Source: an uncultured Eubacteriales bacterium (GTDB lineage: Bacteria > Bacillota > Clostridia > Oscillospirales > Oscillospiraceae). Taken from it: a DNA stretch of 64,000 nt. Below are positions 1-8,732 of the stretch, in pieces. A program made the translations under genes and the position numbers. The notes under the pieces were generated by a model. It was given only the letters and a program-made list of their open reading frames with translations. It was not told the DNA's origin and made no database searches. Numbering within the stretch: position 1 is the first letter of the stretch; the number at the start of each line of letters is the position of its first letter. The stretch spans positions 107,228-171,227 of the forward strand of contig UQZA01000002.1 of NCBI GenBank assembly GCA_900545515.1, given 5' to 3'.

Positions 1-441
1 AGAAAGCCGGACCGGATTCGGAAGGCGGTGCTCTTCAGCTGTCTGGCGGCGTTTCTGTTTATGCTTTGTGGCTTTGCGGTGTTCCAGCTGATGCCGGAGG
101 TACTGCTGTCCATGTTTGATCCTACTGCAGAGTTTTTGGCCATTGGCTGCAAGGCCCTTCAGACTATCAGCTGGGCGTTTCCGATTGCCGGCTTTTGCGT
201 CGTCCTCAGCTCCGTGTTCCAGGCGTTGGGAACGGGCCTGTATGCTACCATTGTCTCCCTAGCGCGGCAGCTGCTGGTGCTGTTGCCGGTGGCTTACCTG
301 CTGTCGCTGTCCGGCCGGCTGGAGTTGGTGTGGTGGTCCTTCCCCATTGCGGAGATGGCCAGCATCACGGTGACGGCTCTCCTGCTGCTCCGCATTTACC
401 GCCAGAAGCTGCGGCCCATTCTGGAGGAACAAAGGGCATAA
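1..441 (+). CDS. MATE family efflux transporter, C-terminal part (5' truncated by window edge)
   Basis: The reading frame is open from the first base and stops at TAA 439-441, so only about the last 146 residues are present. They form four or so hydrophobic helices broken by short polar loops and end in a basic tail. The pattern and phrases such as AFPIAGFCVVLSSVFQALG match the last helices of the MATE (NorM/DinF) Na+- or H+-driven multidrug exporters of the inner membrane. GTG 28 is an internal codon, not the start. Substrate cannot be told from this fragment. A non-transporter polytopic protein is possible but less likely. Confidence 0.75.
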   Translation, partial: RKPDRIRKAVLFSCLAAFLFMLCGFAVFQLMPEVLLSMFDPTAEFLAIGCKALQTISWAFPIAGFCVVLSSVFQALGTGLYATIVSLARQLLVLLPVAYLLSLSGRLELVWWSFPIAEMASITVTALLLLRIYRQKLRPILEEQRA

Positions 442-588
442 AATGCATAGGCAGATCTTCCTCCTGCGCCTTTACTGCTATTTTTCGAGAATTTTACATA
501 GATTTGATGAAACCCGGCGATCTGTCCTGTATAGTTAAAATGTGGAGACGTATGTTGATTCTGCGTAAAGCAGGGAGGAGAGAGAAAG

Positions 589-2358
589 TTGGATATATTC
601 CATGTATTTCGTCTGCTGGGCGGCCTTGCAATGTTCCTGTTTGGCATGGATACCATGAGCAAGTCCCTGCAGAAGCAGGCCGGTGGCAAGCTCCAGAAGA
701 TCCTGGGCGCCTTTACCGGCAATCCCCTGAAGGGTTTTTTGCTGGGTATGGCGGTTACGGCAGTGATCCAGAGCTCCGGCGCGACAACCGTAATGGTCGT
801 GGGCTTTGTCAACAGCGGCGTCATGACGCTGCAGCAGGCCATTGGTGTGATTTTAGGCTCCAATGTGGGTACCACCGTCACAGCGTGGATTCTCAGCCTG
901 GACGGCGTGCAAGGTACAGGGTTGCTGATTGAGATGCTGAAGCCGGCAAACTTCAGCCCCATTCTTGCTTTCCTTGGGATTGTTTTGTATACCTTCTGCA
1001 AATCGGAGCGGAAAAAGGGCGTCGGGACGATCCTGATTGGCTTTGGCCTTCTGATGATCGGCATGGATAATATGTCCAGCGCCATGGCGCCTCTGGAGCA
1101 TGAGGCTTGGTTCCTCCAGCTCTTTGCACATCTGTCCAATCCCATTTTGGGCGTTCTGGCTGGCGCCCTGCTGACCACCGTCATGCAGAGCTCCAGCGCC
1201 AGCGTGGGTGTCCTCCAGGCCCTCAGCGGCACTGGGGCCATTACCTTCGGCAATGCAGTGCCTATGATTATGGGGCAAAATATCGGCTCTTGTACCACCG
1301 CGTTGCTATCCTCCATAGGAGCCAACAAGAGCGCCCGGCGGACGGCCATGGTACATCTCTATTTTAATGTGATCGGTTCTGTCGTATTCTTGGTTCTATT
1401 TTATACCCTGGATGCGGTTTTCCACTTCTCCGTGATGGAGGAACCGGTGGATCGTGTGCGGATTGCGTTGGTGCACACAGGCTTTAACCTGGCAGCCACG
1501 GCATTTATGCTCCCCCTGTCCAAATGGTTGGAGAAGCTGGCCGTCTGGACCATCCCCGACTCTGCGGCAGAGCCGGAGCAGGTTCAGCTGCTGGATTCCC
1601 GCCTTTTGGCGACGCCGGCTGCGGCAGTGGACCGGAGCTTTTCCACAACTGCGGATATGGCCGACCTGGGCCGCCAGGGCGTGAATTTGGCGATCGGTCT
1701 GATGCACAAGTGGGATGAAAAGAAAGCGGCGGAGGTGGAACGGCTGGAGGCGGAATCCGACCGGTATGAGGATGCGATTGGTACATATCTGGTGCAGCTG
1801 TCCAGCCGCAGCATGAATGTGGCGGATAGTCACCTGGTCAATACGCTGCTGCATACCATCAGCGACTTTGAACGCATCAGCGACCATGCCCGGGATCTGA
1901 CCCGTACAGCCCAGGAGATTCATCAGAAAAAGGTGGTGTTCTCCAAACAGGCCCAAGAGGAGCTGCTGGTTTTGGAGGCGGCCCTTGGGGAGCTGCTGTC
2001 TATTACGGTGAATTGCTTTCGGGATAAGGACTTGTCGGCGGCCCACCAGGTGGAGCCCTTGGAGCAGGTGATCGACGATCTGGTGCGGAAGATTAAAATG
2101 CACCATGTGGCCCGGTTGAAGGACGGTAGCTGCTCCATCGAGTATGGCTTTGTCCTGGAGGATCTGCTCACGGGCTATGAGCGCATTGCCGACCACTGCA
2201 GCAACGTGGCTGTGGCCATGATTGAAGTGGCGGAAGGCAGCTTCGACACGCATCAGTATCTCACCGGCATCAAGAACGGCGGCAATGATGAGTTTGACCT
2301 CTATTACGGCAACTTCCGGACCCGCTATCGGTTGGAGGACGAGCGGAAATCCTCCTGA
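589..2358 (+). CDS. Na/Pi cotransporter family protein with C-terminal PhoU-like domain
   Basis: This 589-residue inner-membrane protein is the bacterial type II sodium/phosphate symporter (NptA/YjbB family). Each half of the membrane part carries the family's inverted-repeat signature: QSSGATT at residues 61-67 and QSSSAS near 200. After about residue 350 comes a soluble, helical PhoU-like region rich in Glu and His, typical of this architecture and thought to tie transport to phosphate status. The start is TTG 589, chosen because GGAGGAGAG lies 8-16 bases upstream and the next Met is already inside the first helix. It is monocistronic, with a terminator right after the stop. Direction of transport (uptake or export) is not readable from sequence. 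Confidence 0.9.
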   Translation: MDIFHVFRLLGGLAMFLFGMDTMSKSLQKQAGGKLQKILGAFTGNPLKGFLLGMAVTAVIQSSGATTVMVVGFVNSGVMTLQQAIGVILGSNVGTTVTAWILSLDGVQGTGLLIEMLKPANFSPILAFLGIVLYTFCKSERKKGVGTILIGFGLLMIGMDNMSSAMAPLEHEAWFLQLFAHLSNPILGVLAGALLTTVMQSSSASVGVLQALSGTGAITFGNAVPMIMGQNIGSCTTALLSSIGANKSARRTAMVHLYFNVIGSVVFLVLFYTLDAVFHFSVMEEPVDRVRIALVHTGFNLAATAFMLPLSKWLEKLAVWTIPDSAAEPEQVQLLDSRLLATPAAAVDRSFSTTADMADLGRQGVNLAIGLMHKWDEKKAAEVERLEAESDRYEDAIGTYLVQLSSRSMNVADSHLVNTLLHTISDFERISDHARDLTRTAQEIHQKKVVFSKQAQEELLVLEAALGELLSITVNCFRDKDLSAAHQVEPLEQVIDDLVRKIKMHHVARLKDGSCSIEYGFVLEDLLTGYERIADHCSNVAVAMIEVAEGSFDTHQYLTGIKNGGNDEFDLYYGNFRTRYRLEDERKSS

Positions 2359-2371
2359 TTCATATGGATAC

Positions 2372-2407
2372 AGGACGTCTCCGGGTGTGCGAGGCGTCCT
2401 GCTTTTG
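2372..2407 (+). terminator. Rho-independent terminator of the Na/Pi transporter gene
   Basis: A 10-bp stem (AGGACGTCTC with GAGGCGTCCT, one G-T pair) with a 9-base loop is followed by GCTTTTGTATTT. It lies 13 bases after the stop codon. Confidence 0.75.
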
Positions 2408-2924
2408 TATTTCCGGTGTGTTGCGTTTTACCTGCTGTTGGGATATCCTTGGATATGCAAAGGTTCCATAAAATTTGACGGGAGGTTGCCAGGACTGTAG
2501 TTTCCGGCCTGTTTTTTAACGGATGAGGTGGGACTGCCGGCAGGCGATAAAAAGCAATGCTCCAATTCCTGGAGGAAGGGCGCAGGGAGGCATGATTCAG
2601 ATTGCGGCTACACCTATCCTTTTGAAATCCCTCCTGTTGTTCGCACATACACGCGCTATAACTTCCTGGCAGATGAGCTGACCTGCCTGATCATTTCCGA
2701 TCAAATCGCTGGCGGTGGCTGGACTGCCCCCACTGACCGGGTCACTGACGTTCAGCTCTAAAACGATGAAATCCTCCTTTTGAAGGGGAATTCTGCGGCT
2801 TTGACTGCTGTGGTCAGCCCTGGACGGCTTCGGACCGGAGGCTACCTGGACCGCTTCTGCTCCTGAGGTTGCAGGGGCGCCTCTTCTCCATTGCGGTAGG
2901 TCCGTTGACGCTTTGTGACGCATC
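2408..2924. other. Intergenic stretch without a supportable gene
   Basis: About 520 bases between the Na/Pi transporter terminator and the end of the MerR gene. Open frames exist on both strands but have no convincing ribosome site or recognisable protein. The part at 2800-2920 is GC-rich, while the MerR gene next to it is AT-richer, so a decayed gene or acquired segment boundary is possible. Confidence 0.4.
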
Positions 2925-4130
2925 CTACCAATCCAGCTCCAGATAATATGGTTGGTCTGCACCATTTTCAAGACTGTCGCACAGGATATATCGCACGATG
3001 AGATTTTTGCTGTCATAGGCAAAAATAAAATAGGTATAGCTTGCGTTCACACGTTGGAATGGTTGACCGCCACAATATCGAATAAAACATGTGTAAGGTC
3101 CCTGCTCCAAAGTAAGAACCTGATAAAATGTGTCTGTCTCAGCGGCATTTTCATACAGTGCTTTGACACGGGCCACTTCCTGATGAAAAGCGTCTTGCTC
3201 TAAGGGCCATTGTGCATATATGTCATAGGTATAATCCAGCCCTTGGAAAAAGCGATAGCAATAGTGTGCATTCAGATATCTGGTTTGAAAGCTTCCATCT
3301 TTCTGTTTTTCATTGACAAAGTAGTGGGGCCAATCCGGGAACAGTTCCTGGTAGAAGTCCGATCTATTGGCCGGACATTCGGAGTCCAGTACGCAATAGT
3401 TACGAATATCCGTTGTTTGGGAGTGGCCCAAGACGGAGTAGGACAGAACGAAGCTAAAAGGAAGGTATAGCCCGCATGCAGCCAGGATGGTGAGCTGCCA
3501 GCTTCTTTTGACAGGGCGTTTTGCTTTACACTTCGAGAGGATTACAATCCAGGCAGTGGGTAATAGCGTTAGAATGGTGGCAATCAAGCTCCATAGGTTC
3601 ACCGTAGGATAGCGATATGTACGCATAGAATCTGATATATTAATCAGCAAGAATATTAATGGGAGAAATCCGATAATTCCCGCGAGAAGGGACCGGGTGA
3701 GAGATACAAGGGCCTGCTTGGTGCCGGCTTTTGTATCTCCATCTGGGAGAGTTGCCGGGTGGACGGGGGTTGCCAGGGCGTCTGACAATTCGGAGATGGT
3801 ATGTGTTTTTTCAGCGTCCAACTGTTTCAAAACAGACAGCATAGAGAGCTCGTCATCAACATCTTGCTGTTTGCGCGCTTGTAAGCGCTGGATTATTGAG
3901 ACTGCTTCCTCGGGATGTTGAGATAGCTGCTTAATTTCAGCGATGGAAAAGCCAAATTTCCGTAGGATGGCAATGTCCTTGAGCATCGCCACATCAGCTT
4001 CTGAAAAGTCAAAGTTCTTTCGGCCGAGGTAGTTCTCTGTATAAAATGGGGAGATCAACCCCTCCTCTATATAATAGCGTATGGTACGGTCCGTTAAACC
4101 GGTTTGCTCGCAGACTGCTTTGATTTTCAT
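2925..4130 (-). CDS. MerR-family transcriptional regulator with membrane-spanning C-terminal part
   Basis: Residues 1-70 are a clear MerR winged helix-turn-helix (MKIKAVCEQTGLTDRTIRYY, then a second helix with KDIAILRKFGFSIAEI). A helical dimerisation segment follows to about residue 110. Three hydrophobic stretches (about 143-165, 180-200, 213-235) are membrane spans, and the last 150 residues would be a soluble domain rich in Tyr and Phe, probably outside the membrane. The protein is 401 residues, against about 130-270 for ordinary MerR proteins. The gene is AT-richer than its neighbours. It is autoregulated by inference: its promoter has the 19-base spacer typical of MerR control. The signal sensed is unknown. 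Confidence 0.85.
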   Translation of the reverse strand: MKIKAVCEQTGLTDRTIRYYIEEGLISPFYTENYLGRKNFDFSEADVAMLKDIAILRKFGFSIAEIKQLSQHPEEAVSIIQRLQARKQQDVDDELSMLSVLKQLDAEKTHTISELSDALATPVHPATLPDGDTKAGTKQALVSLTRSLLAGIIGFLPLIFLLINISDSMRTYRYPTVNLWSLIATILTLLPTAWIVILSKCKAKRPVKRSWQLTILAACGLYLPFSFVLSYSVLGHSQTTDIRNYCVLDSECPANRSDFYQELFPDWPHYFVNEKQKDGSFQTRYLNAHYCYRFFQGLDYTYDIYAQWPLEQDAFHQEVARVKALYENAAETDTFYQVLTLEQGPYTCFIRYCGGQPFQRVNASYTYFIFAYDSKNLIVRYILCDSLENGADQPYYLELDW

Positions 4131-4152
4131 GTGTTTCCCTCCTTCTGCCCAA

Positions 4153-4183
4153 ATGGTAACCTTTTACGTGGGGTAAATGTCAA
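4153..4183 (-). promoter_or_regulatory. MerR-type promoter (19-bp spacer) for the membrane MerR gene
   Basis: On the minus strand TTGACA (4183-4178) and TACCAT (4158-4153) are separated by 19 bases, the over-long spacing that MerR regulators correct by twisting DNA. The spacer contains partly symmetrical ACC...GGT arms. The -10 element ends about 22 bases from the ATG. Confidence 0.65.
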
Positions 4184-4331
4184 CTGTTTTTCCGCTTTTC
4201 TGTGAAATTGAAAATGGGCGGACATAAACCGGAAAACAAAAAGCTACCAGAGGCACCTTCGAGGCCGGCAAGGATCAGTCACTGCGTTCCGATAGACCTG
4301 CTGCTTGTTTGGCGCATTCTTTTCAGAAGAC

Positions 4332-4880
4332 TCACAACAGCCGGATTTTCATGGCCAGGAAGACAGAGGACTCTGCCGGAGCCAGGCGGCAGGGTGTAGG
4401 CTCCTGAAGGAGACCAAGTTCGCCACTTCGGAGCCAGGAGGTCCCGCCCTGGACGCAGTAGAGACCCAGGATGTCCCAATCTGGGGGCAAGACAGATGAC
4501 CCCGCAGGTAGGCGGAGGACCTCCATGGAGCCGGTGCAGGCGCCTTTGCGCAGCATCAGGTTTAGGTCTTTGCAGCGGCCCCAGGATTCTACCGGAACGC
4601 CGCCGTCAAACTGGCAGAGGCTCAGGGGAGGGAGCGGCAACTTGGGGCCGCTCCCGATTTGCAGCTCCAGCTCTCCCTCCAGGACGGTGAGGAAGCGGTG
4701 GTAATCCGGCAGGTGCGTGAACACGGAGTGATCCAGCTCCACCTGAGCGGAGCTGATGCGCCAGAGAAAATCCCGGTCTGCATAGTGGGTGCCCTGGGGT
4801 CCAATGGCAAGCTGGGTGGTGACGCCACCTGCCCAATGGCTGGTTTGAAAATCTTGGGGAGTGAAAATGTTCCAGGACAT
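4332..4880 (-). CDS. HutD/Ves family cupin-like protein
   Basis: A 182-residue protein starting MSWNIFTPQDFQTSHWAGGV. The opening with a Trp-Ala-Gly-Gly-Val-Thr-Thr-Gln phrase, the central LWRISSAQVE segment and the LTVLEGELEL strand pair are typical of the HutD/Ves family, small bicupins found with histidine-utilisation genes or alone. Its biochemical role is not established. ATG 4880 is chosen because AAAGGAGAG stands a few bases upstream; a longer open frame continues to 5159 but its extra sequence is low-complexity and lacks a start site. No hut genes are nearby, so a histidine role is not supported by context. Confidence 0.75.
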   Translation of the reverse strand: MSWNIFTPQDFQTSHWAGGVTTQLAIGPQGTHYADRDFLWRISSAQVELDHSVFTHLPDYHRFLTVLEGELELQIGSGPKLPLPPLSLCQFDGGVPVESWGRCKDLNLMLRKGACTGSMEVLRLPAGSSVLPPDWDILGLYCVQGGTSWLRSGELGLLQEPTPCRLAPAESSVFLAMKIRLL

Positions 4881-5282
4881 GGCGGACTCTCCTTTTGGTG
4901 TTATGATTTTGTGGCTTGTTGCGTGGAACTGTGTAGGGGGCGGCCTCCTGGACGCACCGGTGGAAGGGGCCGACAGGTGGCGTGGGCCGTGGCGAATTCG
5001 CACTGGACTATGAGGAAGGTCCGCAATCGCCCAAATGCCATGGATTACGGGACACTGTGCCGCTGGTGCATCCGGGCGGCCGCATCCCGCGTCCGCGGGG
5101 TTCCGGATGCAGGGGGAACCACGGCACCAATGTGCGAACTTATGAATGGTGGAATGCATGGGCTTTACACTGGCCCGGGAGCGCCCAGCCTTCCCCGGGG
5201 GAAGCCAGGGGAGTGGCCGCCCCAGTGCGTCTGAAACGGCATTGCTTAGGTGGACGGCCTTACGCCCCGGCGTGGTGTGGGG
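4881..5282. repeat. Gene-free GC-rich stretch containing a copy of a dispersed non-coding repeat
   Basis: No gene is supportable in these 400 bases. The part at about 5185-5275 resembles 17395-17480: both carry GCCT-CCCC-GGGG-AAGCCAGGG, then CCAGTGCG, and end in a CCCCGG block with similar spacing, differing by substitutions and small gaps. This looks like two members of a degraded dispersed repeat family. The remainder shows only short GC-rich dyads. Confidence 0.45.
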
Positions 5283-6008
5283 CTATCGGTCTGTGGGGGG
5301 TGTTTGGATCAGATCCAGGATGACGGATCCGGCCAGCTGCAGCCCGGTGCAGGAGGGGACCCAGGAGACGGAGGCAGGGATGCTACGGCGGCCTGGAGGC
5401 GGGACGTCCAGGGGGGCCGGTGCCAGAGGGGGCTCTGTGCTGAAAAGCACCTTGTGATGCAAGATGCCCCGGACTTTCAATTCCCGACGGACCACCCGGG
5501 CCAGGGGGCAGACGGAGGTCTCCCCGATGTCTGCAATCCGGAAGGCGGTGGGGTCCAGCTTGTTGCCGGTACCCAGAGCGCTGATGATGGGAATGCCCAG
5601 CCGGTGCGCGTATTCAATGAGGCTGAGCTTGCAGGAAACAAGATCAATGGCGTCTACCACATAATCGTAGGAGACGTCGAAGAAGAATGCTTTGTCTGCT
5701 TCGGTGTACAGCCGGGTGATGGCGCGGACCTGGCAGCCGGGGGAAATGTCCCGGACCCGGTCGGCCATCACCTGGGCCTTGTACTGCCCCAGGGTAGAGT
5801 GGAGGGCGCAGAGCTGGCGGTTCAGATTGGTGAGGCCTACGGTGTCATTGTCCACCAGAGTCAGCTGCCCCACGCCGCCTCTGGCCAGCGCTTCGACGGT
5901 AAAGCTTCCCACGCCGCCAATGCCGAAGACGGCCACGTGACTGTGGGACAGCCGCTCCAGGGCGGCAGTTCCCAGGGCCATTTCCTCACGGAGAAAAGGA
6001 TGTTCCAT
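5283..6008 (-). CDS. tcdA: tRNA threonylcarbamoyladenosine dehydratase (TcdA/CsdL family)
   Basis: A 241-residue E1-like enzyme. It has the nucleotide-binding GIGGVGS loop at residues 29-35, followed by VEALARGGVGQLTLVDND and the NLNRQ motif, which together define the ThiF/MoeB/HesA superfamily. The YVVDAIDLVSCK stretch and the length point to TcdA, which uses ATP to cyclise t6A37 of tRNA to ct6A in the cytoplasm. Start ATG 6008 is preceded by ACGAGGT at proper distance; the longer frame to 6125 would run through the intergenic dyad. A ThiF-like sulfur-carrier activating enzyme is the main alternative, but no ThiS/MoaD partner is adjacent. Confidence 0.88.
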   Translation of the reverse strand: MEHPFLREEMALGTAALERLSHSHVAVFGIGGVGSFTVEALARGGVGQLTLVDNDTVGLTNLNRQLCALHSTLGQYKAQVMADRVRDISPGCQVRAITRLYTEADKAFFFDVSYDYVVDAIDLVSCKLSLIEYAHRLGIPIISALGTGNKLDPTAFRIADIGETSVCPLARVVRRELKVRGILHHKVLFSTEPPLAPAPLDVPPPGRRSIPASVSWVPSCTGLQLAGSVILDLIQTPPTDR

Positions 6009-6030
6009 GTGATTGTACCTCGTAACAGAT

Positions 6031-6083
6031 GGGGCTGCTGCAAAGGCGGGCGGGTTTGAACCGTTCCGCGATGCAGCAGCCCC
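6031..6083. repeat. 12-bp perfect inverted repeat between PPIase and tcdA genes
   Basis: GGGGCTGCTGCA (6031-6042) pairs exactly with TGCAGCAGCCCC (6072-6083) around a 29-base loop. No U tract follows on either strand, so it may be an mRNA processing or stabilising hairpin, or a weak terminator of the upstream PPIase gene. Confidence 0.55.
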
Positions 6084-6127
6084 GAGATGTTCATGCCATG
6101 TGGATTGGGGTTCCAATCCACACAAGT

Positions 6128-7744
6128 TTAGTTGGAAGTGGACTGAGAAGAGTTAGACTGGAGGGTGATGCCCTTGTTGACAAACCGCACGCCCAGTCCC
6201 TGGGAGGGCGTGATGGCTTCTGTCAGGCCGGTGTACCAGGTGTTGTAGTCTGCGCTGGTTTTGGCGTTTACAATCAGGGAATCCCGGAAGGAATATTCGC
6301 CGGGGCCTACGAAGTAAATCAGGTGGCAGCCATAGGTGGTCTCCACAACGCCCACATCGCCGGCTTTCCGGCTGGAGTCGAAGATCCAGTCGTTGAAGGC
6401 ATCTACCATTTGGCCGGGGGCTACGTTTTCGTATAGGCCTCCGTTGGTGTTGGAACCGGTGTCGGAGGAATGAGACTCAGCCATTTCAGCAAAGTGCTCT
6501 TCGGTGGGGTCCTCTTCAAATTGGGTCTTTAGGTCTTCAATTTGCTTCTTGGCGTCTTCTGCGGTGACATTGTCGCTGGTGGAGATCAGAATGTGCCGCA
6601 CATTCACGGTCTCTACATCGGAGTTGTCTCTGGAGTCCAGATACATGGCCACGTAGAAGCCAGCGTCATTTCCGGCTGCCACGTAGGTGGTGTCTCCGGC
6701 TTGACGGCCATCTTCCACCATCCAGTCGGACAGAACGGTCACCAGGTTGCTCTTCAGCACGTTTTCGTGGAGGGTGGAATCGGTCTCTTCCTCAGCCTCG
6801 GTGGGTTCTGTGGTGTCGGTGGACGCCTCTTCCTGGGCGGCCTTCTTGGCCTCCTCCAGCTCCTCCACGGCGGCCTTGAACTTGGCCTCGTCGCCCTTGG
6901 AGGATTCAGCCAGCTCCTTGGCGGCGCTTTCCACAGCCGTCAGGGCAGCGGCCTTCTGCTCATCGTTGGGGGTTTCCACACCCTCTTCGTAATAGTCGCT
7001 GGTGCTGAGGAGGTAGTACCGGTAAGAGTAAGAGTTGTAAGCGGTGGGATCTTCTGCACCGTAGGCGTCGATCTCTTCCTGGGTGTAATCCAGGTCGTTC
7101 ATATACTTATTGGCGTAGCTGCTGGCCAGCTGCTGTACCTCCAGGTACTCCCGGTAGCTGGACTCGTTGCAGCCGCGGCCGTAGTTGGCCCGGAGCATGG
7201 CGGAGGCGCTGCTGTAGCCATAGATGCTGGCGTAAGCAGACATGTTGGACAGCGCCGTGTCCACCTGAGACTGTTCCTCTTCGCTCAGAGTGTAGCCCTT
7301 GGCAACTGCCTCGTCGTAAATGGCATAGGTGTTCCGGGCAGTGGTGATGGCAGTATCCAGGAAGTAGTCGGCCCAGGTATCAAAGCCTTCGCCGAGATAC
7401 TCCTGCTCGTCCAGGGGCGTGCCGCTGGTGACCATGTAGCTCATCATGGAGTTGCTGCTCATGGTGTTGTTAACGGTGTCCAGGTAGTAATAGTTCAGCT
7501 CGGCGGCGGTGAGCTTGTGGTTGCCGATGGTGACAGCGGTAAGGGTGCGCTCCAGCACGCCTGTGTTGGCAATGGCGGCAACGGCGATGCCAATGACCAT
7601 CAGGCCGATGATCACGTAGAACACGGCGCTCCAAATCTTCAGACGCTTGGCAGCTTTTTCTTCTTCGGTGACGGCCCGCCGCTTGGTCGTGGGGGCGGAA
7701 GCCGCCTGCTCCTGGCGGAGCTTTTTTTGGCGTGATGCACTCAT
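6128..7744 (-). CDS. Membrane-anchored peptidylprolyl isomerase (PpiC/SurA-PrsA type foldase)
   Basis: A 538-residue protein with a basic cytoplasmic N-terminus, one membrane span at about residues 38-59 and a long extracytoplasmic part. The region up to about 200 resembles the SurA N-terminal chaperone fold. An acidic Glu/Ala/Lys-rich insertion sits near 270-330 and is probably coiled. The parvulin domain covers about 380-480, with VRHILIS, NGGLYENVAPGQM and GCHLIYF. It should help fold exported proteins, like PrsA, but is signal-anchored rather than lipidated. Start ATG 7744 lies downstream of a good promoter. It is the first gene of a unit followed by tcdA. Confidence 0.88.
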   Translation of the reverse strand: MSASRQKKLRQEQAASAPTTKRRAVTEEEKAAKRLKIWSAVFYVIIGLMVIGIAVAAIANTGVLERTLTAVTIGNHKLTAAELNYYYLDTVNNTMSSNSMMSYMVTSGTPLDEQEYLGEGFDTWADYFLDTAITTARNTYAIYDEAVAKGYTLSEEEQSQVDTALSNMSAYASIYGYSSASAMLRANYGRGCNESSYREYLEVQQLASSYANKYMNDLDYTQEEIDAYGAEDPTAYNSYSYRYYLLSTSDYYEEGVETPNDEQKAAALTAVESAAKELAESSKGDEAKFKAAVEELEEAKKAAQEEASTDTTEPTEAEEETDSTLHENVLKSNLVTVLSDWMVEDGRQAGDTTYVAAGNDAGFYVAMYLDSRDNSDVETVNVRHILISTSDNVTAEDAKKQIEDLKTQFEEDPTEEHFAEMAESHSSDTGSNTNGGLYENVAPGQMVDAFNDWIFDSSRKAGDVGVVETTYGCHLIYFVGPGEYSFRDSLIVNAKTSADYNTWYTGLTEAITPSQGLGVRFVNKGITLQSNSSQSTSN

Positions 7745-7813
7745 GGTTAATCAGATCCTCTCAATTATCCTTAGGAATTGGGTACCGGCGGGTAATCCGC
7801 ATAGACGAAAGAT

Positions 7814-7842
7814 ATTATACCTGAGATTCCCCCTAGTTTCAA
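7814..7842 (-). promoter_or_regulatory. Sigma-70 promoter for the PPIase gene
   Basis: On the minus strand TTGAAA (7842-7837) and TATAAT (7819-7814) are spaced by 17 bases, about 70 bases before the ATG of the PPIase gene. Confidence 0.75.
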
Positions 7843-7895
7843 GTATTTCGGTGGGGAAAAAACAAAATTGAAGAAAGTTTTTTGCACTTTGCCGC

Positions 7896-8714
7896 TTATC
7901 GGGGTTCCTTTCCTGCCCGGAAAATTTCGATCATTTCCCCCGTCAGGCTGTCGGAGGAGTGGTCGGTGGGAAGCGCATTCCGGGGGAACCACTGGGCCTC
8001 GGCCAATTCTTCCTCCTGGAGGTGAATGCAATCGGGACCGGCCAGTTCAGCAAAAAAGCCGAAGAGCAGACTGTCTGTCACCACCCAGGGTTGGGATTTG
8101 TAAAACCGGAGGTTGTCCACCTGAAGCCCGGTCTCCTCCAGAACCTCTCGCCGGACGGTCTCCTCAATGGATTCCCCAATTTCGTTGAAGCCGGCTACCA
8201 GGGCATATCGCCGGAAACTCCGGCCGGCGTACTTGGTCAGCAGGAGCCGGTCCCCATGGCATACGGCCACAATCACAGCCGGGCAAATTTTAGGGTAGAC
8301 AGTGCGGCCACAGGCGGGGCAAACCAAGGCCCGTTCCAAGGTGCTGGGCTCCAGAGACCTGCCGCAGGCGCCGCAGAACCGGTTTCCGGCATACCACCGG
8401 GCGAGGCTCTCTCCCACGGCGCAGGCAAAGACCGTTTGCCCCGGGGCGAGAGCCCGGTAATTGGAAACCATGGAAAAGCCTGGAGCCTGTAGCGCCGGGC
8501 CTTGCGGCAGGTAATAGTGGGTTTCATCAATGGAGAAGCCGTAAATCCAACCGGAGGCGCCGGTGCACTGCTCCACCCTGGGCAGCTGGAGCAATCCCTC
8601 TTCCAGCCTGGCCAGGACCTGGCCCCCGGCATAGGCCAGGGCCAGATCTCCGGGGGCGGGAGGGACGAAGGACATGGGGTTGTGGTAAATGTGAGGCGCA
8701 ATGTCTTGCAGCAT
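7896..8714 (-). CDS. nudC: NAD(+) diphosphatase / NAD-cap RNA decapping Nudix hydrolase NudC
   Basis: A 272-residue protein with the NudC layout. The N-terminal domain is followed by a zinc ribbon with Cys114-x2-Cys117 and Cys132-x2-Cys135. The Nudix box (G-x5-E-x7-REVLEETG) spans 175-196, and the NudC-specific SQPW phrase follows near 207. The enzyme splits NADH to NMNH and AMP, and in studied bacteria also removes NAD caps from RNA. It lies 18 bases after gluQ in a minus-strand run of tRNA and nucleotide genes, so co-transcription is likely. No unusual residues are seen in the catalytic box. Confidence 0.93.
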   Translation of the reverse strand: MLQDIAPHIYHNPMSFVPPAPGDLALAYAGGQVLARLEEGLLQLPRVEQCTGASGWIYGFSIDETHYYLPQGPALQAPGFSMVSNYRALAPGQTVFACAVGESLARWYAGNRFCGACGRSLEPSTLERALVCPACGRTVYPKICPAVIVAVCHGDRLLLTKYAGRSFRRYALVAGFNEIGESIEETVRREVLEETGLQVDNLRFYKSQPWVVTDSLLFGFFAELAGPDCIHLQEEELAEAQWFPRNALPTDHSSDSLTGEMIEIFRAGKEPR

Positions 8715-8732
8715 AAGGAAGCCTCCTGCATG

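Noticed and set aside
2597..3022. Minus-strand frame of 141 codons overlapping the end of the MerR gene
   Set aside because: No ribosome site, no recognisable fold, and its left part covers the intergenic region; the MerR frame is clearly the real one.
4881..5159. N-terminal extension of the HutD-like gene
   Set aside because: The extension is low-complexity and Pro/Arg/Ala-rich, without a start site, while ATG 4880 has a good ribosome site and family-like N-terminus.
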